A DNA stretch of 64,000 nucleotides, taken from Shinisaurus crocodilurus (taxonomy: Eukaryota > Chordata > Lepidosauria > Squamata > Shinisauridae). Shown in pieces: positions 33,622 to 44,998 of this stretch (the stretch's first letter is position 1; every line of letters begins with the position of its first letter). The translations under genes and the position numbers were made by a program. The DNA is taken from positions 282,632,272-282,696,271 of the forward strand of contig CM037879.1 in the NCBI GenBank assembly GCA_021292165.1. Direction: 5' to 3'. The notes below the pieces were generated by a model that ran no database searches, was not told the DNA's origin, and worked only from the letters and a program-made list of their open reading frames with translations.

Positions 33622-33898
33622 CAGTCTTCTCCAACCTTGGGCCCCCAGATGTTTTTGGCCTACAACTTCCAGCATGCCCCAGCCAGCATAGCTGGCTGGG
33701 GCATGCTGGGAGTTGTAGGCCAAAAACATCTGGGGACCCAAAGGTTCATAGAATCATAGAATCATAGAAAAGTAGAGTTGGAAGGAGCCTACAAGGCCAT
33801 CGAGTCCAACCCCCTGCTCAATGCAGGAATCCAGGTCAAAGCATCCCCGACAGATGTCTGTCCAGCTGCGCCTTGAGAACACAGGTTCGAGAACACTG
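33622..33898. mobile_element. Palindromic hAT MITE, copy C, split by CR1
   Basis: Left end CAGTCTTCTCCAACC, right end TTCGAGAACACTG, target duplication TGCTAGCG / TGCTAGAG (33614-33621, 33899-33906). The right arm is interrupted after CCCAAAGGTTC by a CR1 fragment. Confidence 0.9.
33748..33882 (-). mobile_element. CR1 3' end nested in MITE copy C
   Basis: Reversed tail (ATAGAATC repeats) then GTAGAGTTGGAAGGAGCCTA and CGAGTCCAACCCCCTGCTC, truncated near TCCAGCTGCGCCTTGA. A 6-bp duplication AGGTTC flanks it (33742-33747, 33883-33888). Confidence 0.88.
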
Positions 33899-34349
33899 TG
33901 CTAGAGCTTCCAGCTCTTATATAAGCCCACAGTTTAAACTGCACTGTTGCAGAAGCAACAACTCCTTTACAGCTCCAAGCTCCAGGCCAAAGCCTTCCTG
34001 AACGGAGAAAATGAACACAGACTCTCTGCTGAAAATGTTTGCCCTGCAGTTTATGGAGGGCAAGACAAATGACAACAGAGGGGTTGTGCCTAGTGCACTT
34101 GTCTCTGCTCTCTCTCACCCTATTGTAATTGTAGGTGGGATTAGAATGCCCAAAAGGTCTTGTGAAAAGAAACAAAAGTGTTCATCTGTTCAGGGACCAT
34201 TGTCTGAAATAGACACCTGATTGGTCAGACTCATCCTGATGACCAATCCAGGGAGCGCTGTCCTCTGTGACATCAGTGGAGAGCCAAATCCTGATCGGCT
34301 ATGCAGTGTTGTGATTTTATCACATTTCTTACATGACTTTCGTGACTAG

Positions 34350-34976
34350 CAGGGATGGGGACTCGGACTCCAGGACTCGACTCATGAGTCGGACTGAGTC
34401 CCCCCTCTGACTCGAGTCAGACTCGAGTCCCAATATTTTTAATGGGACTCGAGACTCGACTCGGGACTCGAGACCAAGGACTCGTGTTCCAAAATCGTGT
34501 TCCTCAAATGCAACATGGATAGGTTTTAGGAAGTACAGCAAGTTTATTTTTTAAAATCATTTTCCTAAAATGCAACCTTTCAGACATTTTGGGTTTGGCT
34601 GCCTCTGCCTGCCTGTTTGGGGTTCCCAGCCTCCTCTGCCTGCCTGGTCTCTTCTTAACCAGTCCCACAGTTTGAATTGTCCAAGACAAAGGCCTCTGCC
34701 GCCTGCTTTGGGGTTGTCTCAATGATTTGGTTGTTGCAAATGTGCAGAGCTTTGAAATAAAAAGGCTCACTTGTGCCTAGAATTTATTTAAGCCACACAT
34801 CTGAAATAGCCTTATTTTGTTGGGGAAAAAAACCCATTGATTTTAATAGGGACTCGTGGAGTCAGCTTTGGGAGTGACTCGTGACTCGTGAGTCACCATT
34901 TTGGACCAAGGACTCAGACTCGAGACTTGGGTCCAAAGACTTGTGACTCGAAACCAAGGACTCTTCAACATCCCTG
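34350..34976. mobile_element. hAT-type element built of GACTCG motifs, short copy
   Basis: Termini CAGGGATGGGGACTCGG / GACTCTTCAACATCCCTG as at 21778. The core from TACAGCAAGTTTATTTTT to TTAATAGGGACTCGTGGAG aligns with the long copy, but the internal extra end is absent. Flanking 8-mers do not match (GTGACTAG vs CCTCCAAG). Confidence 0.88.
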
Positions 34977-34984
34977 CCTCCAAG

Positions 34985-35505
34985 AGCCTCACCTCTTCCT
35001 CAGATACACTGATTACAAATTTATCATCTGGTCCCTCGAAGGAGGCCCCTAGGAAATTCCACCAGGACTTCAACAACGCTTGCACCCCACCAGTAACTTG
35101 AGCCAGAAATTATCTATGCATGGGAGGTTCACTTTCAGGACACCTCACTGTAAGTACAACTGACCTATAAACTTCACCTTGTACCAGAAACACACTGGCC
35201 ACTACAGACCACAGACCTACATGCTTCCACAGGGCACACCTCACAATCCATTGTCTACTGTCAGCCTCTATGATATAACCTCATTTGTCCCAGTTCATTG
35301 GACAAGGATTCACACCCAAACAATTCACATCAAGCATTCTTTAAACTACAGTTTTGACAAGGACAGACTGTCCAAATTGACAAGACAGGCCTAGCTAAAA
35401 CCAATCCAATGTATCATCAGTGATCCACAGTCCATAGGGAAAGACACAGTCCATAGGGAAAGACAATGCTTTCCCTGTATAGGTCTTGCATGTTAGGGTC
35501 AACTA
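34985..35505. other. Non-coding, no assigned element
   Basis: Contains a 17-bp tandem doublet AGTCCATAGGGAAAGAC at about 35426-35464. Otherwise nothing recognised. Confidence 0.45.
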
Positions 35506-35825
35506 GGGGTATATGAGAATTTCATTTCAGTCTGCAAGTCATTTGAACTCGCCCTGTTCACCATCCCAAATGGGAAGGTGAACAGGTGGAGCGTATTTTT
35601 CCCAAAAAAGTTCTCAAATTCCTGAACTTGCAATTGAGTTCAAAAAATGTGTACTTTGGAAAATGCACACATTAAAATGTCCCCCCTCCCATATATATTT
35701 TCATGCTTTTGTCAATGGGGAGGGGAAGTGCACTTTTGAAAAATGCACACGGAAATGCACACTTTCCCCATTTGAATGAAAAGAAAAAACAGGTTGCAAA
35801 CTAGAATGGGAGTGAGACAAACTGA
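35506..35825. mobile_element. Probable MITE of the GAGAATTTCATTTC class
   Basis: Starts GGGGTATATGAGAATTTCAT and is rich in AAAATGCACAC/GTGCACTTTTG motifs shared with 18955 and 51554. Its 3' boundary is unclear. Confidence 0.45.
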
Positions 35826-35828
35826 GCA

Positions 35829-36222
35829 ATGAAGTGGAGTTTGGAGGGCGGAAGGAGCTTCGCCCACCCTGCAAAACACTTAGATGGCCAATTTCGGCCG
35901 TCTAAGTGTTTTGGCCCAGAGCGCGAGGAGAGGAGGCTGTGGTGCTACCCAGGATACTACGTATGCTGGCGGCACCTGTCTCTTTCCCACCCTGCCCCCT
36001 GGAACGCCCACAAAATGCCATCTCTCGGAGGTTGCTCTTGCAAGCTCGGAGCTGTGGCCAGTGCAGATCTTTCTGTGCTGGCTGCGAGGGTGGAGGGAGG
36101 GCGCTCCGAGCTCGGAGTCCCAGCTCTGACCTCAGAGTATGCTTCCAAGGTCAGAGCTGGGACTCCGAATTCTCCTATGGCCGTCTAGACTCTTTCTAGA
36201 GGCCATAGGATTGTGCCCTACA
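35829..36222. mobile_element. GC-rich MITE family, copy 1 (right end intact)
   Basis: Contains GGCCAATTTCGGCCGTCTAA, AGGATACTACGTATGCTGGC, CTCGGAG.TGTGGCC and ends CTCCTATGGCCGTCTAGAC..GGCCATAGGATTGTGCCCT. Shared blocks with 45226, 53770 and 56414. Overlapping open frames are not conserved between copies. Confidence 0.75.
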
Positions 36223-36242
36223 AGAATGTACATATCCTAAAA

Positions 36243-36348
36243 CAGTGTTCTCCAACCTTGGGTCCCCAGATGTTTTTGGCCTACAACTCCCAGCATGCTG
36301 GGAGTTGTAGGCCAAAAACATCTGGGGACCCAAGGTTGGAGAACACTG
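36243..36348. mobile_element. Palindromic hAT MITE, copy D (106 bp)
   Basis: CAGTGTTCTCCAACC / GGTTGGAGAACACTG ends, shortened loop, and perfect target duplication TCCTAAAA (36235-36242, 36349-36356). Confidence 0.95.
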
Positions 36349-36382
36349 TCCTAAAAGAAGACATAGTTATCTGATAACTAGT

Positions 36383-36735
36383 GGATGGGTGAGAATTTTG
36401 TTCCATTTCTTGTTGTTCTTTTTTAAGAACTTACCACAATTTGCAAATGCCTTCATAAACAGGATGGAAAGAACTTGAGATTTTAAAACAAAACCAAATG
36501 TGGGAGAATGCAAGACCGACAGATTAATCCATTCAGGCAGAGGGCTTTTGAGTTCTTAGCTCTTAAAAGTCTGGCTATGAATCCTTGTGTGCTCATCCAT
36601 GTTTGTGGCGATGAATTATGGTTGCTACGTGATTTTTCTGACTGGCTCCTCATCTTCAACGGCGACATGGCAGGCAGCTACATCTACTCCTCTCCTTGCT
36701 GGGAATAGACGTGGCTATTGAATTTGGCTGATGCA
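36383..36735. mobile_element. Probable MITE of the GATGGGTGAGAATTTTG class
   Basis: Starts GGATGGGTGAGAATTTTGTTC and contains AGGATGGAAAGAACTTGAGATTTTAAAAC and CTGGCTCCTCATCTTCAACG, blocks shared with 52725-52760, 37480-37680 and 54400-54600. The end is not fixed. Confidence 0.5.
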
Positions 36736-36819
36736 GAGGGGTGAGAATTGTGTTGGATTTGTTGTTGTTGTTGATAAGAACATACCGAAATTAACAAATT
36801 TCTACATTAAATGGGACAG

Positions 36820-36821
<2 letters not shown>

Positions 36822-36869
<48 letters not shown>
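36822..36869 (+). repeat. (CA)n(TA)n microsatellite
   Basis: CA run grading into TA run. Confidence 0.95.
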
Positions 36870-37429
36870 GAACTGACTGTGGAAGAAAGCAAACCAGATG
36901 GATTCCTCAATCTCTATTGATAATGTCGTACTGCCACCATTCAAAATCTATCTCAGCATTGGCAAAGTGTGAAACTATAGTCTGTGCGTCTTGTACTGTA
37001 CCTTAGGATTCATGTGCATGAATTTATATGCAAGTATGCTAAACACAAAATGCATCTGCCAACCCTCAGAGACTAAAGACCTTGAAGACAGAGTTGAGCA
37101 TTGAAGAATGACAACTCCAGCAACTCAGCCTCAGAACATTTTAACGAGGCATTCCTCAAAAGTAAAAATAAGTAAATAAATAAATAAAGAACAAAATATA
37201 GGGAGAGTGACTTGCCAGGGGCAGGTAAGAAAAACTAGGGGATTGACCCTGGTTAAAAGGGACACTTGGAGAGTGCAGCATGCATGTATAAACTAGACCC
37301 AAGTACAGCTGTCTAATGAAGAGAAATCAAGGGATATATACATACATGTCTGAATGAGGCTTTAGCCCTCAGCTTCAGCAAGAATATAAACTGTACTTTT
37401 AGGAAGGATATTCTGATGTCAATTTGCAC

Positions 37430-37680
37430 TAGGGATCCATGAAAATGTCAGTTTTCCTTTCTCCCACATTCATTTCCTTTACATCTCAAGTTCTTTTCCT
37501 CCCAAATATGAACGTTGTGAATTTTGGTAAATTCTTATCAAAATGAACTGAAATGAAATTCTCACCCATCTGCACCAGCAGCCACATTCAATAGGTACAT
37601 CTATTCCCAGCATGGAGAAGACCATGTTGGACCAACCTGCTGACTAGCTGCTGAAGATGAGGAGCCTGTCAGGAAAAAAA
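37430..37680. mobile_element. MITE fragment ending CTCACCCATC
   Basis: GGGATCCATGAAAATGTCAG..CTCAAGTTCTTTTCCTCCCA..GAACTGAAATGAAATTCTCA then CCCATCTGCACC. The right part relates in inverse orientation to 36383-36735. Confidence 0.5.
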
Positions 37681-37771
37681 GATGTGACAACCCTAATTAA
37701 GTATTAACATGGTTGAATGCAGAGGGATTCAAACCCAGATTTTTAAGAGGAAAGCACTCAAAGCCCTGGGA

Positions 37772-37924
37772 TGGGATGGACAAATTTGTCTGTTTCGGTT
37801 TCTTCCATGCTCTGCTTTTTCTTTTTAAACCTCAAGTAGTTTTTCTCCCAGACATGGAGAACTTTGTGAATGTTGGTAAATCCTGATCAAAACCAAACTG
37901 CAATGAAATTCTCACCCATCCCTA
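37772..37924. mobile_element. Short MITE, GGGATGGACAAA / CTCACCCATCCC ends
   Basis: About 150 bp with inverted ends GGGATGG and CCATCCC and the inner CAAACTGCAATGAAATTCTC block common to its relatives at 37430 and 18955. Confidence 0.6.
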
Positions 37925-39795
37925 CGGTGCACCCATCCAGAGAAGTTCTCTTTGTGTCCAAAAAAGCACCTGATGCTTCTGCTGCTGTTCACCAACTGTG
38001 AGCCGTTTGTTATTTTTTAAAGGGAGTTATGTAACACTCATTAAAATTAAATGTGGGCTGAAAAGCTGCAGACAAGCTCTTCAGCTCAAGAGATCGCTTT
38101 TACATCACTCTGAGGTAGAGAGGAGGAAATCACTTTGGAGGTTCTTAAGAAAGGATACACATTTTTAACATTTAAACAAAATGTTTAAACAAAAATCCAC
38201 TGGCTTTCAGATGGTGAAGTAGCTTGGGAAAATAAAGACATACATAGACTTCTTTATTAATTAAACACTGGGTGCCCAACATATGGTGTCCATGGGTGCC
38301 CAGCACTGTTCTTGGGAGTCTCATGAAGAATGACTAACAACATCAAATTTCTGACTCAGGTCTATATATTCATGCCATGATCTCATTTATCTAAATGAGC
38401 AGAGGGACCAGTAGTGTATGGGGGGTGGTGGTGGTGATGGGAAGTATCCATCATGTATCTGATTCCACACACACCCCAAACCCCCACCCTTTATGCTACA
38501 CAAGTCCTCAAGGTTGTTTTTTTTTTCCTGGATCAACAACCTGGACATGTGTATCAAATGTCATGCTGCATATCGACAGTTATTAAAATAACCTGGGAAG
38601 GGGCCAAGTATTCAAAAAAAAAAGGGGGCTTGAATATTTTTGACAGAATACTTCACAGCTAGGGGTTCCGAGAGGTGCTGCCCTGCAACACCTAATTTAA
38701 AGTGGGCCAGAAAAGATTTTCTCCCAAGCACTCAACATCTGCACATATGGACTTGATTAAAGGCAATTTGCTGAAACAGATTTTGTGACCAGCTTTCTGT
38801 TGCAATGTACATATGTATCCATCCCTGCTATTACACATTGTTGCCAATATAGTTCGTGTGCTATATTACTGGGGTTTGTGGTTGTTGCATGTTGAATACT
38901 TCTGAGCCATTTCAAGTCCTGTCTACAACTGAAGGGAGCGCTTGCAAGACCCCCAAACCCCAACAGGTGCCGAATAATGCAAATACCAAAATAATGCTAC
39001 ATTATGCAATGTTTTATTTTCACTATGGGATAATTGAGCAGGACAGGATGGCCAATCAAAAAGCTTGCTAAGAGGCTTAGTGAGGGCAGCATACCAGTTG
39101 GAGTGGCACCACTGCAGCTTCTCCATTGGCCCAGTGTCCACGTGAAAAGAAGTGAGATGGCATCCCACCCTACACTGAGCTCCAATTACTCTTGAGAGCT
39201 TTTCTACATGAGGCTGTTAATGTGTGATATCTACTTCAAGTTTCATTGCAGAATTGAGATCCGAGCACTACACGAAGAGCAGTTCCTTTCCTGCTTTTCT
39301 GCTGCATAACCTCTAGGTGGCACTGTGGTATAGCAGAATAGCAGAAATACACATGTGGAAAAAGTGTTTCCTTTCGCTTTCACAAATTATACCACATTTT
39401 CTCTGCTCTAAAAAGACTCGCCAAAAGTGCTGTTTAAAAACAGAAGCTAAACTGGAGGGTCACATCATCTAAAGAACCCATAAACAACCATGAGCAGGGA
39501 ATGATGAGTGCACAATTAATGCCTTGTGTAGAAAACCCTGATATGCTTCCTGGATGGGTGTGAATGGTAGTGTATAACTGGGAGCCCTCCCTGGTCATAA
39601 AAAAAAAGAACCCAGCACTTCAGGGTGAGGAAATAGATCCAAAATCTTTGGACAAATAGGCAAGCAGTGACACGGATGAGGTACAAATGTAAGGTAGCAA
39701 GTATATGACATTTGCTTGGAGAGGAGTTCATAGAATCCAAATCAACACAAAAGGGGTATCATTAACATTCATATGAAGGAGATCTCTCTAACATT
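37925..39795. other. Mostly unique intronic DNA
   Basis: No gene-like signal or clear repeat family. Confidence 0.5.
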
Positions 39796-39796
39796 T

Positions 39797-40120
39797 CATT
39801 TATTTATTTATTGCATTTCTATACCACCTTTCTAGAACCATCCAAGGCAGGTGACAACAATTCAAAAACAAGAAGGATAAACAAATACAGACACTGATAT
39901 AAAACATTAAAAACAGTATTCAAACCATAACAATTTAAAAAGCCAAAGAGGTGTGTCTTGACCCCCCCTTCCTGAATGCCGGGAGGGTGGGGTCTTGCAA
40001 ATGTAGGATATCGCAAATGCAGGAATGAATAAAGTTACAGTACAATGGAAAGGGATGAATAAACAGAGGAGAAGGATTCCCTGTCTTATAGGCACAATAC
40101 AACCGATCAGAAGCTCTGGG
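39797..40120 (-). mobile_element. Probable LINE 3' end
   Basis: Begins TTTATTTATTTATTGCATTTCT and has TCCAAGGCAGGTGACAACAA and AAAAGCCAAAGAGGTGTGTC, a reversed LINE tail and 3' UTR layout. Family not fixed. Confidence 0.5.
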
Positions 40121-40784
40121 GTGAAAGTGCTGTGTGAACTGAGTCTGAGGATACGAGCTTGAGTTATGCATGCCAGTTCTTGGGGCTGTCACAGATGTGC
40201 TTTGTTAAACCTACAAGCACTTAGCACTTGTTAAATTTTCTCTTTATTTACTCTTTCCGACTTAACGAGGCACACACGTTTAGTGACAGATAATGGCTGG
40301 CAGAGAAATAGCCTGACGGAAGATGAAAATACTGCATGCGCTCCACTGCATCCATGGGATGGCATGGCTCTCTTTCAGTGTTGTACACTTTCTGGAAAAT
40401 CCCCACCCGCGTCCCCATGTTGGTTTTAAGATTTTAGGTAAGGAATATCAATTCTCATTTCCATCCGATATAAAAGACGGATATTCAAGCAGGAGGATCC
40501 AGGAACTCTCTTCCAGCAAGACGTGTCCATCCCATTTTCCATTACTTGGAGCTAACACCTATAGTGCATTTAGGATGCAGGACTCACACCACTCCTTCCC
40601 TCATAGGGCCAGCTCAAGACAACATTTGGGGCTTTTTTAATGGTTGTTTCGATGTAAGGCAAGCAAGACCGGGGCATATTTATAGAGATGTGTAAATTTA
40701 GGCATGGTGTGGAGAAAGCAGAGAGGGAGATCCCTTTTCTCCCTCTCTCATAATACAAGAAGCCAGGTTTCTTTCAATGAAGGT

Positions 40785-40947
40785 GAATGATGGGAATTTT
40801 AGGACAAAACATACGGAAGTAGTTCTTCACATAGTCCATACTTAAAACTATGGAATTTGCTGCCACAAGGTGTGGTGACGGTCACCAACGTAAAGAGGAG
40901 ATTAGACAAATATACAGAGGATAAAGCTATCAATATTTATTTATTGT
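40785..40947 (+). mobile_element. CR1-like ORF2 C-terminal fragment
   Basis: AAGTAGTTCTTCACATAGTC, TATGGAATTTGCTGCCACAA, GGTGTGGTGACGGTCACCAA resemble the CR1/L3-type .FFT..V...NLLP..V end. It holds the first copy of the 95-bp tandem duplication. Confidence 0.6.
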
Positions 40948-41042
40948 TTATTTGCTGCCACAAGGTGTGGTGACGGTCACCAACGTAAAGAGGAGATTAG
41001 ACAAATATACAGAGGATAAAGCTATCAATATTTATTTATTGT
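40856..41042 (+). repeat. 95-bp tandem duplication
   Basis: Unit 40856-40950 is repeated at 40951-41042 without a visible mismatch. It starts TTTGCTGCCACAAGGTGTGG and ends in TATTTATTTATTGT. The two LINE-like TTTATTTATTG tracts at its edges suggest slippage or unequal exchange. Confidence 0.93.
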
Positions 41043-41215
41043 GTATTTTCATTTGAAACATTTGTATGCCGCTCTTCAGCCAAAAAGGCTTCCCAGAGTG
41101 GCTTACATAGAACCAATTAACAAGACAGTCCCTGCCTGCAGGCTTGCAATCTAAAAAGATGTGTGACGACACACAAGGAAAAAGGAATGGGGAGGGAAGA
41201 AGGGGGGGGGGAATC
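41030..41215 (-). mobile_element. Probable LINE/SINE 3' end
   Basis: Reversed tail TTTATTTATTG then TATGCCGCTCTTCAGCCAAA, GGCTTCCCAGAGTGGCTTAC, CTGCAGGCTTGCAATCTAAA. Confidence 0.5.
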
Positions 41216-41565
41216 AATTAATACTTCTGGCAGGGCTGGTGGAATGGCCCTGCAGGCTCCCTCTCTTCTCCCTCTAGTAACAACCGTTACTAGTCACTAT
41301 GGCTCTATTCTCCCTCCGCAGTCAGAGGCAATATGCCTCAGTTGCTGGCAGCGGTGTAGTGGTACATTTTGAATTGCAGGCACTCATCACGACAGTTCTC
41401 ATAGCCAATGGAGAGTCGATATCAACCCTCATGGAGAGTCGATATCAACAGACCAGGCGCTAGCGGTTTCCATCTCCACCAGAAGCAGGTTTCTTGTAAA
41501 GCCAATGGGTCTTAACTGTTCATTCAAGACCAAGCCACCCCAAAATACTTTGCATTACAGTAGGG

Positions 41566-41700
41566 CAGTGTTTCTCAACCTTGGGTCCCCAGATGTTTTT
41601 GGCCTACAACTCCCAGCATGCCCCAGCCAGCTATGCTGGCTGGGGCATGCTGGGAGTTGTAGGCCAAAAACATCTGGGGACCCAAGGTTGAGAAACACTG
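41566..41700. mobile_element. Palindromic hAT MITE, copy E
   Basis: 135-bp near-perfect hairpin with perfect target duplication CAGTAGGG (41558-41565, 41701-41708). Confidence 0.95.
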
Positions 41701-41834
41701 CAGTAGGGGAACAATGTATTGTCGCTCCCAACCCCATGCAGCTACTGTGAGGAATGCAGCTAAGCTCAGAGGGAACAGGGAACTCTGAGGGGGGGTGGCA
41801 GATGACATCAGCATCCCTGCTGATCAAAAACTGC

Positions 41835-42040
41835 CGGTGCGGCGTCCCTACGAGTCCTGGCTCGTACAACACTACAACACTGATGGTGGGGAACAACAGT
41901 GGGAGAGAGCCATTGTCCGCAAGTCCTGCTCACGGACCTTCCATTGGCATCTGGTTAGCCAGTGTGACAAACAGGATGCTGCACTAAGTAGGCCTTGGTC
42001 TGATCCAGCAGGGCTCTTCTTCTGTTCTGTTCTCTGGGCT
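41835..42040 (+). mobile_element. CR1-like LINE 3' region
   Basis: AAGTCCTGCTCACGGACCTT, GATGCTGCACTAAGTAGGCC, TTGGTCTGATCCAGCAGGGC then TCTTCTTCTGTTC. Opposite orientation to 23705. Confidence 0.65.
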
Positions 42041-42197
42041 TTTTGCTACTTAAGGCAAAGGGCAAACTGTCACTCCCTGTCCACCCACACACATTCCATA
42101 TACAGAAGTTGACCAGACTGATAGTTGACTCTTACTTTAACTCTGGCAATGGGACAGTGTCCTTCACCGCACCTGGGGGCAGCATGTTAGCGTAGGG

Positions 42198-42332
42198 CAG
42201 TGTTTCTCAACCTTGGGTCCCCAGATGTTTTTGGCCTACAACTCCCAGCATGCCCCAGCCAGCATAGCTGGCTGGGGCATGCTGGGAGTTGTAGGCCAAA
42301 AACATCTGGGGACCCAAGGTTGAGAAACACTG
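42198..42332. mobile_element. Palindromic hAT MITE, copy F
   Basis: 135 bp, with perfect target duplication GCGTAGGG (42190-42197, 42333-42340). Confidence 0.95.
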
Positions 42333-42499
42333 GCGTAGGGGGTGCACAGTAAGCTGCGCATCACATGCAGCTTTGTCCTCCATCTGAGAGGAATGGCTGG
42401 GGATCGCATCTGGAGCTACTGGGGGGCTGCCCCCCACTGCCTCCCTAACCCCCAACAGGTACTGCACCAACTGCTTGTACCATGTTGTCAACCAGTTCG

Positions 42500-42704
42500 A
42501 TGGCTACTAGTCCTGATGGCTATATGCTACCTCCAGTATCAGAGGCAGAATGCCTATGCACACCAGTTGCTAGGGAACACAACTGGGAGGGTGCTATTGC
42601 ATTCATGTCCTACTGGTGGGTTTCACACAGGCAGCTGGCTGACCACTGTCTAAGAATTCAGATGAGATGGACCCTTGATCTGATCCAGCATATACCGTCG
42701 TCAG

Positions 42705-42750
<46 letters not shown>

Positions 42751-42812
42751 TTTATTTCTTACCCGCCTCTCCGTCTTGATCTAGCATGGCTCTTCTTAGG
42801 TTCCTATGTTTA
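42500..42812 (+). mobile_element. CR1-like LINE 3' region split by an ATC-repeat insertion
   Basis: CAGTATCAGAGGCAGAATGC, CATTCATGTCCTACTGGTGG, CCCTTGATCTGATCCAGCAT, then after about 80 bp of ATC repeat and TTTTATTTCTTACCCGCCTC, the family continues TCTAGCATGGCTCTTCTTAG. Confidence 0.65.
42706..42750 (+). repeat. (ATC)n microsatellite
   Basis: ATC run nested in the CR1-like copy, probably grown from the tail of an inserted LINE/SINE 3' end. Confidence 0.95.
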
Positions 42813-43042
42813 TTTATTTATTATATTTATACACCACCTTTTTTCCTGAAAGGAACCCAAGGCAGCTTACATAATCCTCCTCCTCTCCATCTTATCCTCA
42901 CAGCAACCCTATGAGGTAGGTTAGGCTGAGAGTCAGTGACTGGCCCAAAGTCACCCAGTGAGTTTCATGGCCGAGTGGGGGCTAGAACCTGGATCTCCCG
43001 AGTCCCAGTCCAACACTCTAACCACTACGCCACACTGGCTCT
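42810..43042 (-). mobile_element. Sauria-type tRNA-derived SINE, near full length
   Basis: Minus strand: AGAGCCAGTGTGGCGTAGTG, GTTAGAGTGTTGGACTGGGA (A-box region), GATCCAGGTTCTAGCCCCC (B box), GACTTTGGGCCAGTCACTGA, then the LINE-like tail CTGCCTTGGGTTCC..AAATAAATAAA. It carries the split pol III promoter of the family. Confidence 0.93.
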
Positions 43043-43049
43043 TTTGTTC

Positions 43050-43715
43050 TAAATGTTACCATTGCAATATGGGACCTGACCTCACGGATGTGCACTGAAG
43101 CATAAAGATACATACTAAATCCAGTTGTTTCCAAAGTATGTGTTCACAAGAAACAACTTATATCATCTGCTTTGCTACTGTGCCTTGCAGAGCGTATCTG
43201 AGGCACAGTCAAAGATACAAACTTGGGAACTGGCCAGGCCTGATGGGCCTCACAGTTACCCTGCATGGAATGAAAGTGCACCCCCCAAAACACAGCCAAC
43301 AATCTCTGCAGTTGAACATTGCAGATTGTCCCCCAGAATTCACCTTGTCCTTGAACCCCAGGTTTCCCTAGAACACACCTGAGGAAGGGTGAAATTTTGG
43401 GACACAAATGGGTGAGTGGGAAGCTTAAACACTCCTCTCTCAAAGCACCATGGTCCTGATCCAAATTGGGGCTGTGCACACTTGCAGTAGAGCAGGGGAA
43501 ACAATCATGCATAGCTCCACTATGCATGATTAGGAGAACATTTAGTTTGGCCCTAAGAAGAGGTTTCTGAATGTTTTTATCCTAACATTCTGTAACTCTG
43601 TGGTATATCTTGGAACTGGCCCCACTGCTAAATTTCTCTCAGTGGCAAAGGATTCTGCAAGATGACCTCAATATATCTTTCCTCTAAAAAAGAAAAGAAA
43701 AGAAAAAGTGAACAT
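43050..43715. other. Non-coding, no assigned element
   Basis: Nothing recognised. Confidence 0.45.
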
Positions 43716-43718
43716 GAT

Positions 43719-43882
43719 CCCTGTGGCTTATGCTGGCTCAGCTTGTCTGAGCATGGAAAGCTAAGCAGGGTCAGGCCTGGTTATTACTTGGATGGGAGAC
43801 CCCTCCTCTAGTTTCCTGCATTGAGCAGGGGGTTGGACTCGATAGCCTTGTAGGCTCCTTCCAACTCTATGATCTATGAAAT
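43719..43882 (+). mobile_element. 5S rRNA-derived SINE with CR1-like tail, copy 2
   Basis: CCTGTGGCTTATGCTGGCTC, AAAGCTAAGCAGGGTCAGGC, TTACTTGGATGGGAGACC match 5S rRNA internal promoter boxes A and C. The tail GGGGGTTGGACTCGATAGCC..CTATGATCTATGAAAT matches CR1 3' ends. Confidence 0.9.
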
Positions 43883-43939
43883 CCAGTCCAAGTTCCACTG
43901 ATTTCAATAAGAAAGTTTTAAGCTTTTCCTGCCATAGTG

Positions 43940-44016
43940 CTTAACTTTGTAAGCCGCCTTGGGTTCCTTGCAGGAAAAAAAGGTGGGATATAAACATAAT
44001 AAATAAATAAATAAAT
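43940..44016 (+). mobile_element. LINE/SINE 3' tail fragment
   Basis: TAAGCCGCCTTGGGTTCCTT..GGTGGGATATAAACATAATA plus AAATAAATAAAT, the same tail as the Sauria SINE. Confidence 0.7.
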
Positions 44017-44159
44017 GCTGGGATGGAGCTTGGGGGTGGGACGGGGGTTGCGTACATCATGCATAATTAGCCAATAGAACTTGGCCTCCCACTTTTTCTT
44101 TGGTTCCCCACTTTTTCCTTGTCCCCCCCCGCCCCCGGTTGCTTTCTCCCTTCTTTCCT

Positions 44160-44480
44160 CTTCCTGTTAATTCCATCAGCTCCAAATTAATCATCATAAA
44201 CAGTTTCATTAACCATAATGGCTGCAAGTTGTTTAGCATATTATACTACAATAATGTAACCGAGTGTATTGTACAATTTCAATTATTATGAGAAGAGCAT
44301 AAAAACATATCAGTAGATAAAAATCCAACCATTAAAAGGTAATTTTCTGCCCAAGCATTTAGTGGTTAAAAATAATCACCAACCACAAATCGCTACTGCA
44401 GCGACAATTAAAACCAGTAACACAATTATAAAAATCACAGCAACAGTACAAAAGAGCAGAACAGTAAATAATAATATCCA
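44160..44480. promoter_or_regulatory. Candidate conserved non-coding element
   Basis: Repeat-free, AT-rich but complex sequence with TCCAAATTAATCATC, TTCATTAACCATAATGG and TAATCACCAACC. Inference only. Confidence 0.25.
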
Positions 44481-44770
44481 AGAACTAATATCTAAAGGCT
44501 AAAGGTACCAGGGAGAATAATCACAAGCATAACAGCAGTGATTAATAGTGCATTCCTATAATGTCTACTCAGAAATAAGGATAGATGAATCAGTCTATTC
44601 CCAGCCTGTGTTAGTTTCACATGTATTATTATATCATAAATCTGTTCTGCCGAATTTCTGCGCCTTAAGTCTGCGATGTAAAAAAACCAAAACCCTGATA
44701 AAAATGGTCATTTATTTTGTATGCAATTTTCCCTAAGATCGGTATTTCATATTCAATCCCCCCTAATATG

Positions 44771-44771
44771 C

Positions 44772-44810
<39 letters not shown>
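44771..44810 (+). repeat. (AAT)n microsatellite
   Basis: Near-perfect AAT run. Confidence 0.95.
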
Positions 44811-44812
<2 letters not shown>

Positions 44813-44998
44813 CTTTTGAGCACAATTTTTGAGTCAAGCATCGCATCACAAACTTAAGTGCGCGATCCGAAGGAGGACCGACTGTGTTCCAATGAGGATA
44901 TTAGTCCGAGATGTGTATTTTTAGCTTGGATCGCTTAAAAAAAAAATGCATGCCAAACAAAACTCTCCCCCATGCTTGCCCAGAAGTAAGCCCTACGG

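Noticed and set aside
36383..36735. Possible small exon with the CVLIHVCGDELW peptide.
   Set aside because: Lies in a MITE-like block with relatives at 37430 and 54400; no splice sites or conserved domain.
43719..43882. Possible 5S rRNA gene.
   Set aside because: Only an internal 5S segment is present, fused to a CR1 tail and repeated at three sites: a SINE, not a 5S gene.
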